Positions 13,266 through 25,954 of a DNA stretch of 64,000 bases are shown piece by piece. Source of the DNA: Cacajao melanocephalus. Taxonomy: Eukaryota; Chordata; Mammalia; Primates; Pitheciidae. Made by a program: the position numbers and the translations under genes. Numbering within the stretch: the first letter of the stretch is position 1; each line of letters begins with the position of its first letter. The stretch spans positions 124,001-188,000 of the forward strand of contig CAUYLG010071387.1 in NCBI GenBank assembly GCA_963573385.1, in the 5' to 3' direction. The notes below the pieces were generated by a model, which saw only the letters and a program-made list of their open reading frames with translations, was not told the origin of the DNA and did no database searches.

Positions 13266-14224
13266 ATTCAATTTAAGTCCAATTTGGCAATTTAGTGAGT
13301 GCCTAAATTAAGAAGGGCACAGTGCTCGACAGTGGGTAGACACAAGTAATAAGACAGTCTTTGTGGCCCTCTGAAGTCACGGACATATGATATAGTTAGT
13401 AAGGGCTGGGAGAAGAAAGAAAGGAGATCTATCAGAAAGGAGGGAACAAGCGAAGAATGAAACAGGAAAGGGAGGAAGAAAAGCAAGCAGAAAGGAAAGG
13501 TGGGACTGAAGAAGGCAAGAAAATGATTTAACCATAGATGGAGAATAGCAAATAAAAAAACCTGTATAACTATCTGCTAGTAATATAAAAATTTTAAAGA
13601 ATTACATAATTTCATAACAAAAAATAAATGATTAAAATTAATTCATTTGACAGAGACTATCAGGGTATAGAAATATCTGTTTTCATCTTCTTTCTGATGA
13701 CACAGATATATATGAGCAGAAAGGATGTGCATCACTTAGAGCATGGCCCATAATGACCTCCCCCACATGGTTCTCCGTCCTCCTCTGTGTTCTAGCTTAA
13801 TGGAGTAGATCTGAGAACCTACAGGAGGACTAATCCACAAAATGAAAGGAAGGTGAAACTGGGAATGCCTGAGTGAAACAAAATCCTTCCATCCCAACAT
13901 GCTGTCTTATATAGTGGCCTGAATTATGATTCAATGTTTATTATATTAAGCCACTTAAGTACATTAGCCTACCCTTCCTGAAATAGAAAAACATGTTCAA
14001 GAACTACCAGTCAAATAGATACTGACTTGACTGATATCATAAGCATGTTCTAACAATCATCTGAGAAAAAAATAATTGCAGATAATAATTAAAGAACCTA
14101 GGTTCTGGGGAAATATCCTCTGATTTGAAAGTTGCAAAAACTTGACAATGTGTGTGTGTGTTTATGAAATAACCTAATTTATTAACATAGATGTATGTAA
14201 CATGTATAATTTTATAAATAAAAC
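13266..14224. other. Unassigned sequence with purine-rich patch
   Basis: A G/A-rich patch spans roughly 13390-13525. The remainder is AT-rich with no recognised family. Confidence 0.4.
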
Positions 14225-16200
14225 TTCAGGGATTATAATACATAATTGTGAAAAATTTATTCTGAGCAAGAAAGGATGACACAAAGTTTAAAAAGTCTAA
14301 TATATTTGATTAATCAGTGGACTAAGAACTACAATATTATCTTGATGAACACTAATGGGTGATAAAAATCAAAATTTACTTCCAAAATTTAAAAAATCCT
14401 CTAAGTAAAATTAAAATGTAAAGTAATTAACACGTAATTAACATGAAATATATAGATATAGATATATAAAACTGATAGTAGCAGCACAATAGAAGCCTTC
14501 ATATATATTAAAGTCTGTTCTAAGGAGTGCTTCCTATCACTATAATTATTCCAGAGGAGTGGAAAGAAAAATAAAACAAGAAAAATTTTAAACCAAATTT
14601 TAATAATTTTGAATAATATGATTGCTGAACCTATACAATGTGAAATAACCAACTGAAAGATAGTTGGATTCACTATATGATATATCAAGATATTAGTTCC
14701 TTAGACAATAATATTAATACACCCTTCAGAAGCTTACTAAGGAACACTCACACACACACACACATGGAAAAATGAAAAGTCGTACAAAGTTCTTATTTAA
14801 AGATAAAGACATAGTTTCACCTTTCCTCAACTTAATTTTCCTATTAAGTTAAATTTTGTTCAAAACTCTACTTAATTTAATATTGGGAGATAATAAAGTG
14901 ATTAAAAATTTCATCAGGAAGAAAGAGCATAAAACAACATCCAATATCATTTCTAAAAAGTAAAGTCTATAACATACTAAAATTTGTTGCAAAATATATT
15001 AAAATGTATTGTGATGTTTTAGTATTGGAAGTAATATGGTAAAGAACTATTTCAAATAGAAAAAGGTGGGTTTTTCAATGATTATCATTGACATAGCAGC
15101 TGATTGTTTATAAAAAGAAATAAAATAACATCCCTACCTCACACTTTATTCATATGCAAATTTCTAGCTGGAGGGACACAGAAATGTAAAAATGAATTAT
15201 TCAATGAATAAAAATGCACTTACTATAAGAATGAATATTTCTATAATATTTAGGTAAATAAGTAAATAAGTAAAATAAGACATAAGAGAAAAACACTTTT
15301 TAAAACTTCAAATTCAAAAATCATTAAAATGAAGTGGAAAAATATTAAATGTATTTACAACATTTATCAGCTCAAGCAGTGATTATGTGAATACATTATT
15401 GTGTTATTATAAAGATCTATTGCTGTATGATAAGATAAACAACAAATCAAAAGAACTGAAAAGGTTAAAAAATAGAAACAGGCACTTCACAAAAGGACTA
15501 TGAACATGTAAAAACTGCACAAGTATAATCATAATGAAGTGAATGCAAATTACAACCAGAATACACTATTTTTCTCTATCAAGCTGGCAGGAACTATAAA
15601 AAGAGAACTGCCAGTGTTGTCAAGGGTTGGAGGAAAACAGAAATGCTTCCATGGTGCTGCAGGTGTATAAATTGGCACAACCTTCCTGAGCAGCCATATG
15701 CAAAGCATTTTAAAAAGGACTAAGAATGTGCAGACTTCTGATTAGTAATTTTTCACTTCAGATAACTAGCAACACAGATATAAGTAATAATTTACAAACA
15801 CTATCACACAGAGTTTTCTGGCAATATTTTTTATAATAGCAACAACAACAACAAAAAGAAAAAAATCAATTAAATCTTCAATGGTAACATCACGGTTTAC
15901 TAAACGTGTTCATAATATATATTTAGGTTTAAAGGTATAGTTAATGTATATCATAAAATGGAGCAATCTTAATTTGTATTGCGGACACAGGTAGATGCAT
16001 AAATTTATGATTACACATATACCACACACATATGATCACATGCACTAACCTGGAACCATAATGGAAGGAAATACTTCTGTGATTACTTCTGGGAAGTGGA
16101 CTTACAATTTTTTAAATTTCTTTGATTTACTTCTATTTTATACTTTCTCTAAGTTGCACCAAATAGAATTGCATTTAGTAAAACAAATATGTTACTTTAA
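14225..16200 (+). mobile_element. L1M LINE, degraded ORF2 second half and 3' UTR
   Basis: Old L1 in sense orientation. 'aggattataatacataatt'-like sequence and 'attctgagcaagaaaggatg' match the RT-region segment. 'ccctacctcacactttattc' (15133) and 'gtataaattggcacaacct' (15665) follow in the right order. The 3' UTR (about 15950-16190) has the ggaaggaaatacttctg motif. Many indels and stops; no coding capacity. A (CA)n run at 14747 interrupts it. L1MC to L1ME are the likely groups. Confidence 0.7.
14747..14764. repeat. (CA)n microsatellite, short
   Basis: About nine CA units inside the L1M remnant. Confidence 0.9.
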
Positions 16201-16329
16201 GATACAAAGAAGCCCAGAAAAGATATTGTAAGAAAACAGTTGTCATATTCTCATATGGTAAAAATACCTGACTTTGGTAATGGAAATATCAAATTCATTG
16301 GTGGTCAGGAACCTTCTTCTAAATAGGTC

Positions 16330-16450
16330 AAATTAGGTAATACTCTATGACAAATCTCTTCTTCTGTGTAAGCCTCAAGTTATTACTTGGCAAAAGGAGA
16401 AGATTCAACTACATGATTCCTGAAATCCTTTGAGATATCATGATTACTGA
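16330..16450 (+). mobile_element. MIR3-like SINE fragment
   Basis: The order 'gtgtaagcctcaag', then 'aaaggagaagattcaactac', then 'cctgaaatcctttgagatat' resembles the MIR3 segment in which gcctcagtttcc is followed by a ggactagatgatct-type motif and a ctaaggtcccttc-type motif. Diverged. Confidence 0.45.
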
Positions 16451-16783
16451 ACACATGTTGCACATACATGTAATTTATTTGTATTGTTTTAAACTCTCTA
16501 ATTTTCTCCCTAAAATATAAGCTCCTGTGCCCTGATTCTTTGATGAGGGAAAATTATACTCTCTCCTTTGTTATCAAAATAAAAGATCTGGTCAAGTAGG
16601 GGGGTCTAAAACAAAATGTGTGAGTACCATCTCCATTGCTCTGATCAGACATTGAAGAGTAGAGTCACACAGGGACTGGAGGAATCTCTATGCCTGTGAA
16701 TGGCTAGTGGAGAAACTGCTGTGTCACATGAGGGAAAAAGCAGAGAAGTTCATGGGATCAGAAGAACTTTGAGCAACAGAAGT

Positions 16784-16916
16784 TGGGTGACCATATAATT
16801 TATCTGACAAACAGGAACTTTTGGAGAATTTAAGGAATATTTACCAAAAATTATTCTGAAACAATAGGTAAAATGAGACTGTCCCAGGAAAAATAGGACT
16901 TAAGATCACCCTAAAT
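16784..16916. mobile_element. Short MITE-like DNA transposon
   Basis: A 130-bp unit with imperfect terminal inverted repeats: gttgggtgaccata at the left, and at the right taagatcaccctaa, whose reverse complement reads ttagggtgatctta. Interior phrases such as 'gagactgtcccaggaaaaat' match a known ancient human MER-type DNA element, but I cannot name the family with certainty. There is no transposase, as expected for a non-autonomous copy. Confidence 0.55.
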
Positions 16917-17472
16917 ATAAGTCCTGAAATTTGGGAAAAAAAAATATTCTTCTCCCTGAATAAAACCTAAGAAGAAAGAAAATAAGTTACATTTAAGTGA
17001 TAAAATCTGTTAATGAGGGACATTTGAGAGAGGTTTGCTGGCCACTAAGAAGGTGCTACCCTTATACAAACCGTAGATCTGTTAACTTTCCAATGATGTG
17101 AGACCTTCCCAGATTCAACTCCATACTCATATGGAAGCCTGCTGGCTGGAGTATAATTTACACTCCTAATAAAATTTTAAGGGACATAATGATTTATCAT
17201 ACCTCCATAATTCGTTGGGTCACTAAACACATTCCTGTATTTAACTGTACTTGTAGAATATCCAGCACATGACACTGAGTGATCAAACATTGTCATTTGA
17301 GGACAGGCTATGAGACTTTCACTGCTAAAACCAAGATCGTTCCTGGGAAACAGGATGGTCGGTCACCCTACCAACAGACCAAAACCTCCCTCTGGTGAGG
17401 TACTCAACTGATTTCCTCTGTATCCGTTTCCATATTTTGATGTGTTTGTTCTCTAAATTGTGCAATAAATAT
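16917..17472. other. Unassigned sequence
   Basis: No recognisable repeat or gene. The sequence immediately before 17473 borders the MLT1-type LTR. Confidence 0.4.
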
Positions 17473-17850
17473 TGTTGTGGTCTGAATTGTGTCCTCCAAA
17501 AATTCATGTGATGAAGCCTAATCCCTAGTACCTTGAAATAGGACTGCTTGGAGATAGAGTCTTTACAGAAGGAACGAAGGTGAAATGAAGCTGTTGGGGT
17601 GCGCCCTAATCCAATATGACTAGAGGCCTTATAAGAAGAGGAAGAGATGCCGGAGATGCACAGGTACAAGGAAAAGGCCATGTGAAAACCAGAAGACAGC
17701 AATATGCAATCCAAGGAGAGAAGCTCTCAGAAGAAATCAATCTGGTGATAACTTGGTCTTGAACTCTAAGCCTTCAGAGCTGTGAGGAAATAAACTTCTG
17801 TTACTAACGTTCCCCCAGCATGAGGCACTTTGTTATGGCAAACTAATACA
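17473..17850 (+). mobile_element. MaLR (MLT1-like) solitary LTR
   Basis: About 378 bp beginning tgttgtggtctgaa and ending aactaataca, the usual MaLR LTR termini. Internal landmarks are 'cctaatccaatatgact', 'ccttataagaagagg', 'gccatgtgaaaacc' and a 3' part with 'gaggaaataaacttctgtta' carrying the AATAAA signal. No internal region is attached, so it is a solitary LTR. The MLT1 subgroup is not certain. An antisense frame at 17325-17714 is a shadow. Confidence 0.8.
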
Positions 17851-17989
17851 AAGACACCACAAAAGTCACTTTGTCCTAAACCTCATTGTCTAAAAGACTT
17901 GAAAATCTAAATTCTCTAGAAGAATGGTTTCATGGTGGTTGGAAATGTGGCAATCCATCTTGTTTCAATCTAATTTTTTTTCAGCAATG

Positions 17990-18260
17990 TGCACTCTAGG
18001 AATAGCTATCCAGATTTTTCATAAGGCTTCAAATTGCATTTCATTTCTCCTTCATTAAGAAACCTGCATGATTTGCATTCTGTCCATCTGTCCAAGTTCA
18101 TTTCATCTCTCTGAGGAGTTGCCCTGTCTTTCTGCTTAGTACATATAATTGGTTTTGATGTCCATGTTAGATCGAGTTTAATTATCAGGTGGCCAGTAGT
18201 CCCCAATGGCTTAGTTATTCCAAGTCTATTCATTTAGAATATATTGTTATTTAATGACAC
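17990..18260. other. Repeat-free segment, possible conserved non-coding DNA
   Basis: No repeat was recognised. It contains one exact octamer-type ATTTGCAT, an aaattgcattt variant, and several TAATTA/TAATT motifs. These are suggestive of a regulatory element only. Confidence 0.25.
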
Positions 18261-18559
18261 ATCAGAACTAAAATTATTGTAGTTAGAGTCTGTCATTTAA
18301 GTCTTTACAAATCATACCCACAGTATATTATAGTTTTGTTCACTAATTACTAAGTATATTATGAAAAAGCAAATTAACATTTTGAAAATAAGCAACCGGC
18401 ATTACACTCATGAAAGTAGAAAAAATACTTTTTCCTTCTCATTGGGAAGTCTTTAAATTTAGTCCTTTTTTCTTACTTTAACATATAAAATTCTTGTTGA
18501 AATAGAAGCACAGGTTCTTGGTCTCAGTTGACTAGAGAATCACATACTTCACTAAAGAC

Positions 18560-19020
18560 CACTATTAGACCAAATAACTAGTGATCTGGTCTGGTGTTAG
18601 TTTTAGTCTCTGCTTCAACAACTCTTCTCTAAAGTCTCCTAAGCAGACAGAGTGATCTTATTCCTAGTATTACCCACTACTCTGCTTCCCACAGTTCACC
18701 GTTTGTTCTAATCTGAGACACTCCTGATTTTTTTTTTTTAATGAGAATATTCCCTGAAAGGTCATGGACATGGACAAATAGTCTCTCATCTATCCAATGG
18801 TACAACAGGGGCTCACATTACTTACATGTAATTTCCTCAAAAAATATTAAGAAGAAGGGTGTTAAACATTTTATAAACTGTTCTTTAAGATGGGATTAAA
18901 GATTGAATTCCTTCTCAGGATTGCTGAGACTGCACAGAACTGAAATATTCTCACTGGAGCCTAGCACAGCACCTGGCATACAGTAGGCCCTTGCTAAATG
19001 TATTTTGAATCAACTAAGCT
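18560..19020 (+). mobile_element. L2 LINE 3' end
   Basis: It begins with 'ctgcttcaacaactcttctc' and 'gacagagtgatcttattcc' (the L2 region just upstream of its 3' end). It finishes with the diagnostic terminus: 'gcctagcacagcacctggca', then 'tacagtaggcccttgctaaa', then tgtattttgaatcaa. Diverged, with an expanded T run in the middle. The 3' terminus is the surest part. Confidence 0.7.
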
Positions 19021-19995
19021 AATATTTTCAGAAAAATAAAACACTATTAGAAAATAATTCGGCAAGGAGAACTATCAAGGTTAGATGCTGCATATATTCT
19101 GAACTATTAAAGCGGACATGAAGTATGAACAAGAGTCAGATGACATTGAGGAAGAAGCACACTTACATACCTAAGAATCCTGCAGGCAACTAAGAGTAAG
19201 CAGGTGCATAGCTTCTAAAATCTTGACAATGCAGACCACAAAATTGATGAGAGGCAGTTTCTCTCTGATGCAAGTTTGCCTCAAAAGATGGCACTGGCAG
19301 AATTCACTGGCAGGCTGAGAATGCCTCAGCCTGCCCCAAGGATGCAAATTTTGAGGCCTGCTTTGCAGACAGTTGTGATGGGGTGATCATTTCTTCTGGG
19401 GCAGGTTCAGTGGCATGGTAGTCTTTTGAATTGGAAGCAGTAAGAGTGGAAAATATAAATACAATTCAACTGTTAATCTCCTTGTTCCCTTCAAGACAAC
19501 ATGCTTATTTTGTGCAGGAGACAATTATAATCACATGATATTCTCCTTTGAAATCAAAGGTTACATTCTCTTTAACATTTTCAAAAATATTTTACTCCAT
19601 ATTGCCTTAGAATCCCCTAGCAGGATTTTCTATACTGTACTTTCCATTTGATTTTTTAAATTTTTTTCTTAACTCTTTTTATATTTACTTAACAGGTAAT
19701 TTTCATAATGTATAATTTATGCTACACTGAAAGATGGAATCAATGATCTTTAATAGAAATGAAAATGTCCCATGTTTCAAATTTGTTTTGGCTAATACTT
19801 TTATGACTATACTATTTTTAGGTTTGGGACTTTTTTATTTTATGGACTATACTTTATTTGTAGCTAATCTTTCCCTAAAATTACTTGCCCATTTGAAAGG
19901 CTTATTGTATCGGCATATGAGATTTCTCTTTTATTATCTCCTGACTCCAGAAGACTTGCTAATGTTTAGGCATCCTTATTTCTCTTAGGATGGGT
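19021..19995. other. Unassigned sequence
   Basis: No family recognised. The last 300 bases are T-rich and contain an 84-codon ATG frame (19734-19988) of low-complexity hydrophobic composition. It has no supporting signals and is probably chance. Confidence 0.4.
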
Positions 19996-20345
19996 ATAAG
20001 TTAGGGTTACATTTGGCTGCAAGTAAAACAGTCTCAGAAAACAATGGCTTACACAAGATATCACTGATTTTTTTCTTGCATTAAAGAAGATAAGAAGTAA
20101 TCCAGGATGAGAATAGTTGGCAGTATGTACTTAAACTGACTCCAGTAGTGCACTAGGCTTTGGGGTTTGTCCTCAGATCCAAGATGGATGCCAGAGCTCA
20201 AGACCATCCACAGCAGGACAAAGAAAGAAAGAACAGCCCACCATCTCCCTCTAAGGGACCTTCCAGAAGTCTCATGTAACATTTCTATGTATATCTTACA
20301 CAACTTGGTCTAAGGACCACATCTACATTTAAGGAAATTACGGAA
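19996..20345. mobile_element. Ancient interspersed repeat, family not named
   Basis: The phrase 'ttggctgcaagtaaaacagt', followed by 'aacaatggcttacacaagat' and later 'tccaagatggatgccag', matches the pattern of a common old human repeat whose consensus contains ggctgcaagtaacagaaaa and ggcttaaacaa. I recognise the pattern but cannot assign the name or strand. Confidence 0.4.
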
Positions 20346-20727
20346 ATGCAGTTTTTTGGTAAACATAGAAATTCACGGAAAATCAACATTACCTTTCATG
20401 AAAAATCAGGAGAATAAATGTCAAGAGGAAATCAACGATTTCTAAACCAGGAGATTTAAAGAGATGCCTGCTGTAATTTCAAGGTCATGCTGAATCCCTA
20501 GGCCAACAGTAGCCGATGGAATCAGAGTCAGTATAACAAAAGTAGGAAGTTGCATACATAATAAGTATTTGCTGAATGAAAAACACGAATGATGGAGTAA
20601 TATGTTTCTGATGTAACTTAAATGGATGACAAGTATTTGACTTCACTCTGTTTCAAGAACTCCCTGCCTATCCCTCAGCCCGTGTTGTTAAATTCCAGGA
20701 AGTCTGGTTGAAATTTGACTGGAATGG

Positions 20728-20838
20728 GGATCAATAGTTGTCATCGTTTGCCCCTACTCACTAAGTGACTTTGAATTATTTACTTTTATTGAGACTGGGT
20801 TTCCCCACTTATAAAATAAGCATAAATACATTTTTATT
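20728..20838 (+). mobile_element. MIR SINE fragment
   Basis: 'ctcactaagtgactttgaat', then 'gactgggtttccccacttat', then 'aaaataagcataaataca' follows the MIR middle (tagctgtgtgaccttggg, then cctcagtttcctcatctgta). Confidence 0.6.
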
Positions 20839-20839
20839 G

Positions 20840-21345
20840 ATTCACTCATTCACTTAACAGCTATTTATTGATTAGTTTTTAGGTACTAGCCCTAGTGCTG
20901 GCCACTAGGAAAGTAAGCAAAACACAATGCATGCTCTTCCAGAGTTTAGCAGAGAAGATAGACTGAAAATAATCTTCAAATTAATGTATTTTTACAAATG
21001 ATTACAAAGTAAATGCAGGGTGATATAAAATCTAATGCAAGTCCATAACTTAATTTACAAAGCTTGTGTAAGAGCAACATGCAATGTTTGCCATTATGTT
21101 GCCTGACAGTTAATGAGTGCTCAATGCGTGTTAGTTCCTTCCCCATCCTCCTTAAACGAGAGAGGTAAAAACATGTGCAGCTGAATAAAGGACAGCATCA
21201 TCTCTACGGCAGTAAGTTCTGGCAATGTTTTACTGCAATCAGTCATATTCAATGCATGCAAATGAAAGATTGAGTCTGTTTGGAGGAGAAAGGGGAGTCA
21301 AGGAAGATTTGATATAGGATGTCACATTTAAACCAGATCTGTAAG
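20840..21345 (-). mobile_element. L2 LINE 3' end, inverted
   Basis: It begins with the inverted L2 terminus ('gctatttattgattagtttt', 'agccctagtgctggccacta'), then 'gcatgctcttccagagttta', then after a gap 'gtcaaggaagatttgatata' and 'ggatgtcacatttaaacc'. This is the correct antisense L2 order. The Alu at 21363 and the L1 end at 21676 interrupt it. A few L2-like phrases resume after 22527. Confidence 0.7.
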
Positions 21346-21362
21346 AATAAAGACAGGCAACA

Positions 21363-21675
21363 GGCTGGGCACAGTGGCTCAGTCCTATAATCTTAGCACT
21401 TTGGGAGGCTGAGACAGGAGAACCACTTGAGCCCAAGAGTTTGAGACCAGCCTGGACAACATAGTGAGACCCTGTCTTTACATAAAAAATCTTTTCATTA
21501 GCCAGACATGGTAGTACACACTTGTAGTCTCAGCTACTCAGGAGGCTGAAATGGGAGGATTGCTTGAATTCAGGAGGTCAAGGCTACAGTGAGCTATGAT
21601 CACACCACTGCACTCCAGCCTGGGCAACAGAGCAAGACCCTATCTCAAAAAATAAAAATAAAAATAAATAAACAG
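21363..21675 (+). mobile_element. AluJ-type SINE
   Basis: Full-length Alu with head ggctgggcacagtggctc, the CACTTGAGCCCAAGAGTTTG left-arm variant and an (AAAAT)n-type tail. These features are AluJ-like. Only a weak candidate target-site duplication is present, with caggcaaca before and cagggaata after. Confidence 0.9.
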
Positions 21676-22525
21676 GGAATAATGGTTGCTGGTGAAAAAT
21701 AATGGTTGCAGAGAAAGGGGAACCCTTATACTCTGTTGGTGGGAATGTAAATTAGTACAGTCACTACGGAAAACAGTATGAAGTTTCTGCAAAAAGCTAA
21801 AAATAAAACTAGCATATGATCCAGCAATTTCATTGCTGGGTATATATATTAAAAAATCAGTATCTCAAAAATATATCGGCACTCCAATGTTTACTGCAGC
21901 ACTAATCACAATAGCAAAGACATGGAATCAACCTGTGACTACTGACAGATGAATGGATGAAGAAAATGTGGGTGGCATATTTTGGAATGTATTACAATGA
22001 AGGACTATTAAGCCATAAAACAAGGAAATGTTGTCATTTGCAACAATATGGATAGAACTGGAGGACGTTACATTCAGTTAAATAGGACAGTCACAGAAAG
22101 TGAAATGTCACATGTTCTCATTCATATGTGGGAGCTAAAGGATAATTGAACTCATGGAGTTGGAGAGTGGAATGATGGTTACCAGAGATTGGGAAGGGAA
22201 GTAAGGAGGATGGATAAAGAGGATACGGTTAATGGATACAAACATGTAATTAGACAGAAGGAATAAAATCTAGTGTTTGGCAGCACAACAGAGTGACTAT
22301 GGTTAAAACTAATTTATTGTATATCTCAAAATAACTAAAAAATCAGAATTGAAATGTTCCTAACACAAAGAAATGGTAAATGCTTGAAGAGATGAATAAT
22401 TTCAATTACCCTGAGTTGACCATTAAGCATTGTTAGTTTATATCAAAATATCTCATGTATCCCATAAATAAGTACAACTTCTATGTATCCACAATAATTA
22501 AAAACAAAAAAATTAAAATAGAATA
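21676..22525 (+). mobile_element. L1PB/L1MA-class LINE 3' end
   Basis: 5'-truncated L1 in sense orientation. The end of ORF2 is visible as 'actctgttggtgggaatgta', 'gatccagcaatttcattgct' and 'gggagctaaagg'. The 3' UTR follows with 'atggttaccagagattggg', 'gtgtttggcagcacaacaga' and 'caaaatatctcatgtatccc', then an A-rich tail. This UTR type belongs to L1PB/L1MA, older than L1PA. ORF2 has stops. Confidence 0.85.
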
Positions 22526-25500
22526 ATGAGGATTAAGCCAAGAAGGACACAGAGGAATTTTCAAGAGAGGGAATGGATTGAGATGTGATGATTCCAAGGT
22601 GTCCCAGGCTTACACATAAACAGGAAGCCCATTCCATGTGCTCTCCCTCCAGTTTTCTCAGCCTCAGTTATCTGTGTCCCCTTTACTCCTTAATATGTTT
22701 CCTTTTCACCCACTAAGAACTTAATGCCTTCACATTCTCCTTCCCTGTCTCTTTTAGGAAAGAAAAAGTGAATCCATTCACACTGGGAAAAGAACATAAT
22801 ATACCAACTAGAAAACTCTTTAATGGAACAGCATAATAAGATTTATAAAATCCAAAAGGCCTACCAAGCCAACGTTATTTTGAAACTAACTGCTAAAAAC
22901 TTCAAACCAATTATAAGCTGAAAAATCAGTGTTTGATTGATATGTTATCTCTTAAAAGCATTGCAAATCTTATTTAAAGCAAAATACAAGCAACGTATAT
23001 CAACTAAATAAAAATTCAATAGTTCAATTTACAGTTACAGAACTTCATAAGTGTTGAAACTATTTCCTAAAATGATTGAACCTAATCTCGTGCCACTAAA
23101 TTAAGTAGGTTTGGAAAATGAGTACGTGGGTATGTATTTTTTATACTAAGTTGCTAAAATCAAGGTTTGTGTCTAGTGGACACATTTTGGGAGGAAAAAG
23201 AAGGAAGAAAAGCATACATAAAAATGAGAACATCATCCACCCAAGTACAATACAGTAGCCTAAACAAATAGGTATAAAAGGAAAAGCAATATCAAATCAC
23301 AGTACCTAAATGAATGGAGTAAAGTCAAAAAAATCAGGAATAGGTTTGAAATTGAATGTCATTGGAATTGTGTTGGAAGCCAAGGCTACTGTGCAAAACA
23401 AAATTAAAATTCCAAGTCATGTTCAGTCAAGATTAGTTAAAGAGTAGGTGAAGCCCTTAATGTTGGAATTTAAGTCATCAGAAAAAAGGAGGAAGAGATA
23501 GTTGGAAAGCAGTGGGGGGCTATATGCCCCCCCAAAATATGTTAATGTTGATAAAAATCTCCTTTCTCCATGAGGCTTTGAGCGGTGGCACATTGTGATC
23601 CCTGCCTGCACCCCTGCTCATATTCTCCTTTAGTTTTTACAAAGGTGTCCCATAGCATCAGTTGAATGCATGCATGATACAGACTATATCAGACATCGAG
23701 GAACCTAGGTCATGTAACTGTTACATCTAACCTCCTTTTACGTATAGCCCACTTTATCATTGCTAGGACTTGTTCAGTGCTATTTCAAGTGATGCTTAGG
23801 ATTTGGAACTGGTGCCACTTGTAGCAACCAACTTATTACATGATTTGAGAATGGTTTTAATAACTGACTATGCAAAGAACCTACAGAAAAATACGATAGC
23901 TGTGTTGTACAAATTTCACAAAAGTTTTAGTTCTATACATTGCATTTTACAGATGACAGGCAGCCACCCAACCCAAGGGCATTTTTGTTCTATACTCATT
24001 TTGTTATTGAGTTTATTAGTGAGTATATTTTACTCACTATAATGAAATACTTTCACAGGTTAAGGACAAATGGGCATAATTATCATTTTTGGGGATGTTT
24101 CTCTTCTCTTAGCCATTCTTTGAAGATCCTCATGGAGATAAGAACAATGGTTATTTAAGAAAATTAGAAATCCTGGAGAGAACAAAAAGTGGTATCAGTG
24201 ATGGTGGTATGAAACCTTAGGTAATGATGGTATGACAAGAAATATATTTAAAAAGTTTTACTACAACAAGCTGAAGGTAACATCAACTAATATGATACAT
24301 CCTGCATTGTACTTGAATTACAGGCAGCTTAGAGCTGTTTATTAACTTATGTATTTGCTCACTTTATTTATTTACATTGTTCATTCACTGGTTTCTACTA
24401 AAGTAGGCTTACTTTGTTTCTCTTTATCTGTTTCCTTCTATTTCTGCAGGAACCATCTGGGCAGAGTACAGAAATTCATTACGGCAAAAATGATCATGAT
24501 TTTGATGAAATTAAACAGTCATGTTCTCATTAGGATTCCTTGTTGGTAGGCTTTTGTATACTAACCATTAGTTACTGGATATTTTCTTTAAAAAATATTA
24601 TCCTGAAATCATATTGTGAGTATGCTGTGATAATGCATAAAGCAGCATCACAGTCTCTTATCTTTTTAAAATGATTTGGGTTTAGGTATCTTATTTTTAT
24701 CACATTCTAGGAAGATATTGTTTTCTTAATTGGTATGCTAGTACTCTCCTGGCACCATTCCTGCATTCAAAGCTATATTTGTTTTTCATATCTGAGATTT
24801 CTATTTTTATATTCATCAGATTTGGTAACTGATTTTGTGTTTTGCTATTATTTGTACATTCTGCTCAGTTTGTTGGGCTCCTCTAAACCTTATGTTTTAA
24901 TCTTATTCTATCTCTCTTATTTTTCTTTTTTATGTGACTTCATCTTTTTAAACAAAACAATTGTCACTGAATTTTCTCTGCTAGTATTAGCATTCAAATA
25001 TTCCTGAATTTTAACTTGGATAATTTTTTTTAAGTATACCTAGCTAATGAATTATTTATGACCAACTTCTTAGCTAGGATCTTTATTTTGTACCACATTG
25101 TCCAACTATTCCCTGATAAACATAATGGTGAATTTGTCATTAGAGGGTACTATGTGTCTAGCCTGAGTGATATCTCAGCAGTGGGCTTGAACTCCCTGTC
25201 AACTGAGCTGCTACCTTGGATAGAATAAGGTTAAGGAAAATCTAGGAAAGATAATAAAGGATTTCCAAAATGTCAGCAGCCTCCTAACATTGAACTATAT
25301 TAGTGTCAACATCACCTGATACAAACAAACAAAAACATTACAAAATAATAGAATATAACCAAGGATATCTGTGCAAATTCTAACTTTAAATCAATTTGGA
25401 AACAAGAAAACATTTTGTAGCACCAAAGAATAACAATTCAAGAACGATCAGAGCTAAACTTGACTTGAAAAGATTTTGCACACTGTATACAAAAAGAAGA

Positions 25501-25954
25501 GAGATCCTCTGAAATCTATTTTAAAGAAACAAAGGAGGGCTTTGGCATTAAATAAGAGAAAGCAATGAATACATCTTTACAAATGAAAAATATGCAAAAG
25601 TAAAATTAAAATAATCATTGAAATTATTAAAATGTACAATAAGAAATGCAGAAAAACAATAGAAAGAATAAAGAAAGGAAAATGACAAACAGGTCATGGA
25701 GAAAAGACTGTGGGTGTCTAACATGTGAATAATGCAAAATCTTAAAGAAAACAGAACAAAAACTAGGGAACTGATAATCATAATTACATGCAATTCTTAA
25801 GAGTTCTCAGCCTCATAAGTTCATAAAGGATTTCAGGCAAAATACAAAGATATTATATTCTCCATTTTTACATTGAATAACATGACTGCTCCAGTAATTT
25901 GGATCATTGTTTATTTACAAGTTTGTTTACAGTTTTATGCATGGAGTTCTTATT
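22526..25954. other. AT-rich stretch without assignable features
   Basis: The first 80 bases may continue the interrupted L2. Beyond that no family could be named. T-rich runs (24340-25010) give hydrophobic open frames of no significance. The A-rich stretch 25310-25800 has an L1-like feel but no alignable motif. Confidence 0.4.
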
